NCBI GenBank assembly: GCA_002869615.1
Contig: PKUH01000069.1
Location: 1-56,077, forward strand
DNA: 56,077 bases
Direction: 5' to 3'
DNA from: Desulfuromonas sp.
Lineage (GTDB): Bacteria > Desulfobacterota > Desulfuromonadia > Desulfuromonadales > UBA2294
Below are positions 25,091 through 32,136 of this stretch, piece after piece; the stretch's first letter is position 1, and each line of letters starts with the position of its first letter. The notes below the pieces were generated by a model, which saw nothing but the letters and a program-made list of their open reading frames with translations, was not told the DNA's origin and searched no databases. The position numbers and the translations under genes were made by a program.

Positions 25091-25723
25091 TCAACCTGAA
25101 ACCATACCTTCTCTTCGTGGGTCAGTAATTGGATAAATGCCTTTCTCTAGAAGTAATTCACAAAGCTCAAATGACCCATGATCTTTTGCGTATCCATACT
25201 CTCCTTCTGTGATCCCACAAACTTGTAGAAAATCGAATTCACCAGATACCAAATCGATACTTTCTGGATATTCAGTAGGCTTCCCAATTATTAAATGGGT
25301 GATGTTGGGGGCTATTGGTTGTGGAATTCTTGCTCCATAATCAAGTAGAGGCTTGTCACCAAACTTACCAACAGAAAGCAAAATATTATAGGCAATTAGA
25401 GACTGCACAAGCGGTATTGCCCAAGACTCATCACATTCTGTTTCTAGTAAAATCTCAGTGCCTAGTCCAGAGTATTCTTCCCTTGTTTCAGACTCCCAAG
25501 GATTTGACATGCCAGAGGAAACATAAATCCACGTTTGTCTGTTTCCATTCGGTGGGGACTTAAAAACACCGCTATGAAGCCAACGTGGGTCTACTTCTTC
25601 ACACCCAAATTGATTTTGAAAAAGTTCAAATTGTAGAGTGTAAATACCTTCTCCGATATCTCCGAAAAGATTGACGTAAACATCATTTTCTCTTTGTTCC
25701 CACGCTTGGTCTAAAAGGCTCAT
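25091..25723 (-). CDS. SUFU (suppressor of fused) domain protein
   Basis: A 210-aa single-domain protein. The pattern TWIYVSSGMSNPWESET, followed by EEYSGLGTEILLET, is the SUFU hallmark, with NDVYVNLFGDIGEGIYTLQF at the start and FDFLQVCGITEGEYGYAKDH near the end. Bacterial SUFU proteins are mainly known or predicted as immunity proteins of polymorphic toxin systems (established for the family), neutralising a toxin by direct binding. No toxin gene is present in this window, so it may be an orphan immunity gene. It lies between repeat copies F and E with tight spacing. Confidence 0.82.
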   Translation of the reverse strand: MSLLDQAWEQRENDVYVNLFGDIGEGIYTLQFELFQNQFGCEEVDPRWLHSGVFKSPPNGNRQTWIYVSSGMSNPWESETREEYSGLGTEILLETECDESWAIPLVQSLIAYNILLSVGKFGDKPLLDYGARIPQPIAPNITHLIIGKPTEYPESIDLVSGEFDFLQVCGITEGEYGYAKDHGSFELCELLLEKGIYPITDPRREGMVSG

Positions 25724-25740
25724 ACCCTACCTTTAATCTA

Positions 25741-25800
25741 TCCTAAATATGCCGCAATCCAATGAACGCAAAACGTTCTAATAATGGTGATTTACGAGAA
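25741..25800 (-). repeat. Cassette-type repeat, copy F
   Basis: Plus strand TCCTAAATATGCCGCAATCC ... ATGGTGATTTACGAGAA. Three bases past the stop codon of the intact paralogue and 17 bases from the SUFU gene start. Confidence 0.75.
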
Positions 25801-25803
25801 TAG

Positions 25804-26565
25804 TTACTTTCGTCTATCAATGTAACGATTAATCCTCAACTTCACCCCATCCCTAGAGAAATAGCTGCGCTTTAATTCAGGTGCAATATCAATGTTTTTT
25901 GTCTTGAACAATGTCTTGTTATCTAAATCATACACAAACCGATCACCTGAAAAGCCTCCACCTTCAAATGGTTCGCCACCAACTGCCTTAATCACTAATA
26001 TTCGTGGCGAATACCCCATATATCTCTCCGAGAATGCAATCAATTCATTTGTGTGCATATCGGATATTTCTATTCTGTCTGCCCAAACAAAAGGTTTCTG
26101 CCAAAACCATAACGAAACGGGATCAAGACTTACGTGGTAATTGAGTTTAGGAAGCGCACTTGACTCATTAAAAATTTCAGGAATATCGCCTTTCCCATAA
26201 CGATATAGATATATCTTCCCATCCGGCCCATTCATGGCGAGAGTGTCGAGATGTTCGCCATCGAGCAGATGATCAATCATCCACAACCGATAGTTTTCAG
26301 AATATCCTGGCCAAACGTTATCCTCCCAATAAAGACTGCCGGGAGCATCGACCGTGCGGCTAATCTGCTGTAGGGGTTGTCGAGTAAGCTCGTAGTATTT
26401 CAGCAGAGACAACTGGATGATGATGTCATAAGTTGGAAAGAGCAGGACGATAGCTACTGTCAGCCAAGTTAACCAACGACGTTTGAATATCTTTTTAACC
26501 GCAACGATAATAACTATGGAAACGAAAATGTAGACAACAAACATGACAAGATAGGCTATGCCCAT
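25804..26565 (-). CDS. Two-helix membrane-anchored protein (intact paralogue)
   Basis: A 253-aa protein with two N-terminal transmembrane helices (AYLVMFVVYIFVSIVIIVAV; WLTVAIVLLFPTYDIIIQ) and a soluble domain of about 190 residues containing DNVWPGYSENYRLWMIDHLL and DGKIYLYRYGKGDIP. No recognised family. Near identity with the copy at 23659 in the first ~135 residues and divergence afterwards suggests that the C-terminal part is exchanged or selected for change, as in polymorphic systems. ATG 26565 follows AGGAGG by five bases. Copy 3 of the 190-nt repeat lies just upstream. Confidence 0.75.
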   Translation of the reverse strand: MGIAYLVMFVVYIFVSIVIIVAVKKIFKRRWLTWLTVAIVLLFPTYDIIIQLSLLKYYELTRQPLQQISRTVDAPGSLYWEDNVWPGYSENYRLWMIDHLLDGEHLDTLAMNGPDGKIYLYRYGKGDIPEIFNESSALPKLNYHVSLDPVSLWFWQKPFVWADRIEISDMHTNELIAFSERYMGYSPRILVIKAVGGEPFEGGGFSGDRFVYDLDNKTLFKTKNIDIAPELKRSYFSRDGVKLRINRYIDRRK

Positions 26566-26580
26566 CAATACCTCCTACTA

Positions 26581-26760
26581 AACAATAAAAAACCACCCTG
26601 CATACGGAGTGGCTTCAATCAATCCAACAGCCCCCTCCGGCTACAGATTCTTATAAACCTACATAAACAATAGAAATCACTGTACAGAAAATATATTAAT
26701 CGGTCAAACAGAGGTCTTTCTTATTTATCCTCCTATTTATAATCAGGAGTTCAAAACTCT
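26581..26760 (-). repeat. 190-nt leader repeat R2, copy 3 (promoter and terminator)
   Basis: Minus strand TTGACC (26707-26702), 17 bases, TACAGT (26684-26679), then a terminator stem AGCCACTC/GGGTGGTT (about 26614-26591) followed by six Ts. Same order and spacing as copies 1 and 2. Confidence 0.72.
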
Positions 26761-26774
26761 CGGTTTTCGGTGTT

Positions 26775-26829
26775 TCCTACAAACCCTGACAAATAAAAAA
26801 TGGATTCTCGATCAAGTCGGGGACAACAA
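26775..26829 (-). repeat. Cassette-type repeat, copy G (degenerate)
   Basis: Plus strand TCCTACAAACCCTGACAAAT, then AAAAATGGATTCTCG. It resembles the first half of copies B and D and directly abuts the rsgA stop codon. If real, the array begins right behind the housekeeping gene. Confidence 0.5.
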
Positions 26830-27894
26830 CTAATCCCCCTTTCCTTTCTTCTTCACCGACATCGCCGTTTTGACCATTTTGCCAAACGCTTTATCCTTCC
26901 GCCGTTTTTCGACTAGCGTTTCACTCATCCGTTTCTGCTCAGCCTGCAGTTTGAGATAGTTTTCGACCCGGCGCGGATCGAGTTCTTCGTTTTCGAGCGC
27001 AGTTTCGATGGCACAGCCCTTCTCGCCTTCGTGCTGGCAATCACGGAATTTGCATAGCCGGGCGACCGCTTCGACCTCATCAAACACCTCGGCAATGCCT
27101 TCGACACATTCACTCAACTGCAGCTCACGCATCCCGGGGCTATCGAGAAGCAGGCCGCCATCGGGAAGAAAATGGAGTGAGCGCGACGTTGTCGTATGCC
27201 GGCCCCTGGCGTCGGCATCCCGGATCTCACCGGTTGCCTGGCGCTGTTCACCGCAAAGGGAATTGATGATCGTCGATTTACCGACGCCGGATGAACCGAC
27301 CAGGGCGACAGTTTGCCCGACACTACACCAGGTGCGCAGATTTTCCACCGAGTCATGATCGCGGGAATTGACCAGTTCGACAACGAGTCCGGGTCTCAGG
27401 GATTCAGCTTCCTGCCGGAAGGCATCAACCGAATCGATTAAATCAACTTTTGTTAAAACCAGCACCGGCTCAACACCGGCATCGAGAGCCAGCGCGAGAT
27501 AGCGCTCAAGTCTTGAAAGATTAAAGTCCCGGTTGCAAGAGGTCACAATAAACAGCGTATCGACATTGGCCGCCAGCAACTGAACCCTGGCGTCCCGACC
27601 GGACGCCATGCGCCGAAACAACGATTTTCTTTGCAGTAATGAAACAGGTTGATGCGTCTCCGACTCAATCAGCAACCAGTCACCAATTGTCGGCAGGTCC
27701 TCCGGCTCAAGATGCTTCCAGGTTCCCGGCAGAGAGACCTGATCGCGGCCATCTACTCCGATGATATCGATCAACTGTCCGTGGGTGGCGAATATACGGG
27801 CTGGTGAATAAAGTTCGAGTTCTTCGATGGAGAGCTGTTGCTGGAAAAAATGACTCCAGCCGAGTTCAGGTAATCCGTAAAGCGGTTCAGTCAT
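26830..27894 (-). CDS. rsgA: Ribosome small-subunit GTPase RsgA
   Basis: A 354-aa circularly permuted GTPase that helps mature the 30S subunit. An OB-fold N-terminus is followed by G4 (LTKVDL), then G1 (GSSGVGKSTIINSL), the RHTTTSRSL switch region and G3 (LLDSPGMREL). The C-terminal zinc knuckle is LCKFRDCQHEGEKGCAI. The lysine-rich tail VKTAMSVKKKGKGD is usual. The start overlaps the hypF stop (ATGA at 27894-27891), indicating coupling to hypF, an unusual partner for RsgA. Confidence 0.95.
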   Translation of the reverse strand: MTEPLYGLPELGWSHFFQQQLSIEELELYSPARIFATHGQLIDIIGVDGRDQVSLPGTWKHLEPEDLPTIGDWLLIESETHQPVSLLQRKSLFRRMASGRDARVQLLAANVDTLFIVTSCNRDFNLSRLERYLALALDAGVEPVLVLTKVDLIDSVDAFRQEAESLRPGLVVELVNSRDHDSVENLRTWCSVGQTVALVGSSGVGKSTIINSLCGEQRQATGEIRDADARGRHTTTSRSLHFLPDGGLLLDSPGMRELQLSECVEGIAEVFDEVEAVARLCKFRDCQHEGEKGCAIETALENEELDPRRVENYLKLQAEQKRMSETLVEKRRKDKAFGKMVKTAMSVKKKGKGD

Positions 27895-30167
27895 GAGTAT
27901 AATCCAACCTGGTGAGCGGCAATCACCGCCTGCCCCAGGGCCAGCCCGCCATCATTCGGCGGCACCCGGGAATGACTCAGTACGGTAAAGCCGTCATCCT
28001 GAAGTGACTGCACAACCTTCTCCGTCAGTAAAATGTTCTGGAACACGCCGCCGGAAAGTGCGACCGTTTCCAGGCCGGTGATATTCCAGATATGGCGCGT
28101 CGCCGAAAGCACGACATTGGTTATCGTATTATGAAAACGGCCGCCGATATCAGCGGTTGTTTCACCATTGAGCACATCATCAACGATCGCCGTGATCATT
28201 GCATCGTAGTCAAGGCAGAATCCGCCGGCGTCCTTGACCAGGTTGAAGGGGTAGCATCCGTCGGCCATCGGGTCGGAAACCTGTTCGAGCTCAAGAGCAG
28301 CCTGCCCTTCATAACTGACTTCGCCGCGCAAACCGACCAGTGCGGAAACGGCATCAAACAGACGACCACAACTCGAGGTCAATGGTGAGTTCAACCCTTT
28401 TTCAATCATCTGCTGAAACAGCTGCAATTCTTTTTTCGATATGGCCTTGACCAGCGGAAGATCGGGCAACTTGTCGCCATACACCCGGAACAGGTAACTC
28501 AAAGCCATCCGGTATGGTTCACGGACCGCTGAATCGCCGCCCGGCATTGCAATGTGGGAAAAATGACCCATCCGCTTGAAACTGCGATAACCGCCGACAA
28601 GAAACTCACCACCCCAGATCTTGCCGTCAATGCCAAGACCGAGACCGTCAAAAATGACGCCGATCGCGTCGCCATCAAAGCTATTTTCAGCAAGACAACT
28701 GGCGAGATGAGCATGGTGGTGCTGAACCGGCACCCGCTCGATTCCGGCTAGTTCCTCGGCGTATCGGGTCGAGTAAAAATCGGGATGGAGATCGTGGGCA
28801 ACCGCCACCGGTGTAACCTCGAGAATCTCTTCAAGATGACCGATCGAGCGGCAAAAAGATTCATAAACGTCAACGTTCTTCAGATCACCGATATGCTGGC
28901 CCAGATACGCCCTGTCGCCCCGGGTCAGACAAAACGTGTTTTTCAGTTCGGCGCCGGTCGCCAGAACCGGCGGCATCTTATCGCTTAAAGCCAGCGACCG
29001 CGGAACATACCCCCTGGAACGACGCAACATCATGGTCTTTCCCGAAACAATACGGACTATCGAGTCATCGGAGCGTGTCTGAATCCGCCGATTATGGGTC
29101 AGGAAACAATCGGCGATACCGGCAAGGCGGTTGCGGGCATCAATGTCTTCGAAAGCAATCGGTTCATCCGAAACATTGCCGCTGGTCATGACCAGGGCCC
29201 TGAACTGACCCTGAAGCAGCAGATAATGGAGTGGCGCATAAGGGAGCATCACCCCGAAATAATTGTTTCGGGGTGAAACACTTTCGCCAATGCCGCTGTT
29301 CTCTTTTTTCCGTAAAAGGACAATCGGCCGCTCGACACCGGCCAGCAGTTTCACTTCGTCCGGATCGGCAAGCGTATAGGTGAGAATCTCGTCGATAGAA
29401 CAGGACATCAACGCAAACGGTTTTTCATCGCGCTCTTTGCGTCTACGCAGCTCATCTATGGCCGCATTGTTTTCAGTATCGACGGCAAGATGGTACCCGC
29501 CAATCCCTTTAACGGCAACGATCTGTCCCTTTTTCAAGGCAGCGATTGCGGCGGCAACCGGATCTGCCGTTTCGATCTCACCGCCGGCAGCATCGAGCAG
29601 GCGCACCTGCGGACCGCACACCGGACAAGCATTCGGCTGAGCATGAAACCTCCGGGATTGCGGGTCATCGTATTCCTCCTGACAAGCCTGACACATCTTG
29701 AAATCGATCATGGTTGTCTGGGGACGATCATAAGGGATACCGGTGACAATGCTGTATCGGGGACCACAATTGGTGCAGTTGATGAAAGGGTAACGGTAGC
29801 GCCGGTCGGCAGAATCAAAAAGTTCGCTCAGGCAGTCGTCGCAAACAAAGGTGTCGGGAGATATTTGCGCTTCGGTGGAGCCGGGAGCATCGTCGCTCAC
29901 GAGAATGGCAAAGGACTGGTCTCCGGCCGCTGCAATGTCGGAAACGTCAAACCGCGAAATCGAAGCGAGCGGCGGGATATCGGACCGGACCGACCAGAGA
30001 AACCCGGCCAGCTTTTCAAAAGGGCCCTCCGCTTCGATGGTGACACCACGCCTGTTATTCAGAACAAACCCGGAAATCCCCCAATGTTGCGCCATCTTGT
30101 AAACAAAGGGCCGGAAACCGACCCCCTGGACGACACCTTCAATTTCGATCCGCTTGCGCAGAATCAT
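27891..30167 (-). CDS. hypF: Carbamoyltransferase HypF
   Basis: A 758-aa protein that makes the thiocarbamoyl group used for the cyanide ligands of [NiFe] hydrogenase. N-terminal acylphosphatase domain (GVVQGVGFRPFVYKMA), two zinc fingers (CDDCLSEL with CTNCGPRY; CQACQEEY with CPVCGP), a YrdC-like domain (AVKGIGGYHLAVD; KPFALM) and a Kae1-like carbamoyltransferase domain (VQHHHAHLASCLAEN; SGGVFQN). All expected parts are present at normal length. Other hyp genes are not nearby. Confidence 0.96.
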   Translation of the reverse strand: MILRKRIEIEGVVQGVGFRPFVYKMAQHWGISGFVLNNRRGVTIEAEGPFEKLAGFLWSVRSDIPPLASISRFDVSDIAAAGDQSFAILVSDDAPGSTEAQISPDTFVCDDCLSELFDSADRRYRYPFINCTNCGPRYSIVTGIPYDRPQTTMIDFKMCQACQEEYDDPQSRRFHAQPNACPVCGPQVRLLDAAGGEIETADPVAAAIAALKKGQIVAVKGIGGYHLAVDTENNAAIDELRRRKERDEKPFALMSCSIDEILTYTLADPDEVKLLAGVERPIVLLRKKENSGIGESVSPRNNYFGVMLPYAPLHYLLLQGQFRALVMTSGNVSDEPIAFEDIDARNRLAGIADCFLTHNRRIQTRSDDSIVRIVSGKTMMLRRSRGYVPRSLALSDKMPPVLATGAELKNTFCLTRGDRAYLGQHIGDLKNVDVYESFCRSIGHLEEILEVTPVAVAHDLHPDFYSTRYAEELAGIERVPVQHHHAHLASCLAENSFDGDAIGVIFDGLGLGIDGKIWGGEFLVGGYRSFKRMGHFSHIAMPGGDSAVREPYRMALSYLFRVYGDKLPDLPLVKAISKKELQLFQQMIEKGLNSPLTSSCGRLFDAVSALVGLRGEVSYEGQAALELEQVSDPMADGCYPFNLVKDAGGFCLDYDAMITAIVDDVLNGETTADIGGRFHNTITNVVLSATRHIWNITGLETVALSGGVFQNILLTEKVVQSLQDDGFTVLSHSRVPPNDGGLALGQAVIAAHQVGLYS

Positions 30168-30332
30168 ACATCTCTCCGAACAAAACAGGCTTTCAACGGT
30201 AACCAGAATTAATGAGGCATATTCTTACCATTGATCTTTAGCAGAATAAAGGATAAAGGGCACAGGATAGAGGTTCAAGCGGTTAATTTACCGGTGAAAT
30301 ATCGTGTTTTCAGCAGGTATTATGCCGGGAGA

Positions 30333-30419
30333 AAAAAACACCCCGTTCCGGAGGAGGGTGGAGGAACGGGGCAAAATCGACCCGGTCGGGGAACCGGGTC
30401 GGGCAATATGAGTTATGGC
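30333..30419 (-). ncRNA. Candidate sigma-54-dependent small RNA with C-rich loop
   Basis: From the start site predicted by the sigma-54 element, the transcript runs about 85 nt. It holds a 9-bp hairpin CGACCCGGT/ACCGGGTCG (30401-30378) and a terminator hairpin CCCCGTTCC/GGAACGGGG (30371-30341) followed by seven Ts. The terminator loop is UCCACCCUCCUCC, complementary to ribosome sites of the GGAGG type. It lies downstream of a histidine kinase/sigma-54 activator pair, past that operon's own terminator. The region 30168-30594 has no protein gene that I can support. Confidence 0.6.
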
Positions 30420-30429
30420 GCGATGATAG

Positions 30430-30446
30430 AGCAATCCCGGTGCCAA
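30430..30446 (-). promoter_or_regulatory. Sigma-54 (-24/-12) promoter
   Basis: Minus strand TTGGCACCGGGATTGCT matches TGGCAC-N5-TTGCW, with exactly ten bases between the GG and GC dinucleotides. A palindrome CGCCACCTGGCG about 130 bases upstream (near 30565) could be an activator site (weak). Confidence 0.75.
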
Positions 30447-30520
30447 CTTTGATAAAATAAGGCAACTTGCTGATTTTACGTACAAAAACAGTTCACAGCG
30501 CAAAGGGATGCTGGCGCAGG

Positions 30521-30551
30521 GCAAAACAAAAGCGGCCGATTTCAGCCGCTT
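30521..30551 (-). terminator. Terminator of the sigma-54 regulator operon
   Basis: AAGCGGC and GCCGCTT around an 8-nt loop, followed on the minus strand by TTGTTTT. It lies 44 bp after the regulator stop codon and upstream of the sigma-54 promoter, so the small RNA is not read-through from the operon. Confidence 0.75.
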
Positions 30552-30594
30552 CTACAAACATTCGCCACCTGGCGCTGACAATCATCCATGGCGA

Positions 30595-31974
30595 TTAATC
30601 CAATTCATACTTCTCGAGCTTGTAGCGTAATGTCCCACGCGGAACGTTGAGGATACGGGCTGTCTTGGCAACGTTTCCACCGGTTATCGCAATCGCCTTG
30701 GCAATCAGTTCCTTTTCGACCTCACCGATCATCTCTTCGAGCAAGATACCTTCAGGAGGTATGTCGAAACTGAACGGTGATTCCTTGCTCGGTTCGTCAC
30801 CCCATATTTCGTTAGGTAAAAATTCCGGCCGGATAACATCCTCACTCTGCATAATACAAATCCGCTCAACCATATTCCGCAATTCCCGGACATTGCCGGG
30901 CCATGAGTAGCGCAACAGAAGATCGAGGGCATCCCTGGAAACTTCATTGATTTTTTTATTGAATTCACGGTTGAACTTCTTGAGAAAATAATCGAGCAGA
31001 GGCGGGATATCTTCACGTCGATCTCGCAGAGGCGGGATGTGGATCGGGAAGACATTCAGACGGTAGTAAAGGTCTTCGCGAAAAGTCTTATCATCAATCG
31101 CGTCTTTCATATCACGATTGGTTGCCGCAATCACCCGGACATCGATATCGATATTCCGGGTTCCGCCGAGCCGGCGGATCTTCCGGTCTTCAAGAACCCG
31201 GAGCAGTTTGACCTGAAGGTTCAGATCCATTTCACCGATTTCATCAAGAAAGATCGTCCCGCCATTCGCTTCTTCAAACAGTCCGATCTTCCGGTTTTTG
31301 GCATCGGTAAAGGCACCCCGTTCATGACCGAACAGCTCCGATTCGAGCAGGTTGAACGGCAAGGAACCGCAATTGATTTCGATAAAGGGCTTATCTTTGC
31401 GCGGCGACATATTATGAACGGCCCTGGCGACCAGTTCCTTACCGGTGCCGCTCTCGCCGGTAATCAGAACGGTCGCCGATTCGTGTTTGGCAACCTCTCT
31501 GACCTGGCGATAGACCTGCAGCAGGGCCGGACTTGAACCAACCATCTCGGTATCACCGAGTAATGTCCGTTCCTTTGATTCACGCCGGAGATGCCGCAGC
31601 TCGCGGCGCAGGCTCTGGGTTTCAAGTGCCAGCTTGACAATCAGCCGAATGGCGTCGGCTTTGAACGGCTTCTTGATGTAGTCATAAGCACCCATCTTGA
31701 GTGCTTCGACCGCGCTCTCAACGGTGCCGTAACCGGTGATAATAATAACCAGCACATCGGGATCGACTTCACGCATTTCCCGGAGCACATCGAGGCCGCT
31801 CTTATCGCCGAGATTGAGGTCGAGCAAAACGAGGTCGACTTCCTCTTCAGCAACCTGGGCGATAGCTTGTTGTGGATTTTCGCTCGAATACGGGCGATAA
31901 CCGTCTTCGCTTAGAATCCGCTCAAGATTCTCACGAATGAAAGCCTCGTCATCAACAATCAGAATTTTTTCCAT
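30595..31974 (-). CDS. NtrC-family sigma-54 response regulator
   Basis: A 459-aa activator. Receiver domain 1-120 with phospho-Asp in LVLLDLNLGDKSG and the switch Lys in YIKKPF. AAA+ domain: Walker A GESGTGKE, sigma-54 contact loop GAFTDA (the common form is GAFTGA), Walker B GGTIFLDEIGEM and arginine-finger region FREDLYYRLNVFPI. A Fis-type HTH (GGNVAKTARILNVPRGTLRYKLEKYELD-like end) closes the protein. It follows its kinase gene by 162 bp in the same direction. Likely target: the sigma-54 promoter at 30430-30446. Confidence 0.95.
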   Translation of the reverse strand: MEKILIVDDEAFIRENLERILSEDGYRPYSSENPQQAIAQVAEEEVDLVLLDLNLGDKSGLDVLREMREVDPDVLVIIITGYGTVESAVEALKMGAYDYIKKPFKADAIRLIVKLALETQSLRRELRHLRRESKERTLLGDTEMVGSSPALLQVYRQVREVAKHESATVLITGESGTGKELVARAVHNMSPRKDKPFIEINCGSLPFNLLESELFGHERGAFTDAKNRKIGLFEEANGGTIFLDEIGEMDLNLQVKLLRVLEDRKIRRLGGTRNIDIDVRVIAATNRDMKDAIDDKTFREDLYYRLNVFPIHIPPLRDRREDIPPLLDYFLKKFNREFNKKINEVSRDALDLLLRYSWPGNVRELRNMVERICIMQSEDVIRPEFLPNEIWGDEPSKESPFSFDIPPEGILLEEMIGEVEKELIAKAIAITGGNVAKTARILNVPRGTLRYKLEKYELD

Positions 31975-32136
31975 ATCAATCCGTCCAAAACAGAATATAA
32001 GTGGCGGCCAATCGCCACAGCTAGCATAACATAACCCTCGGCCAGCCCTCCTTCAACAAAAAAAAAGGCTGATTTTAACCTATATTCATTACATTCTTTG
32101 TGGATATAATGTCAGAATACAACTAAATGGCTGGAA

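Noticed and set aside
20824-26830. Classical integron attC sites
   Set aside because: Position and spacing fit, but the GTTRRRY/RYYYAAC core boxes are not present at the repeat ends in either orientation, and no tyrosine integrase is encoded here.
20824-26830. CRISPR array
   Set aside because: Repeats are long, diverged and separated by whole genes of varying size; there are no regular short spacers and no cas genes.
30470-30530. GEMM-type (cyclic dinucleotide) riboswitch
   Set aside because: GCGCAGGGCAAAAC recalls part of the motif, but the second conserved stretch and the paired stems are missing and no gene follows on the plus strand.
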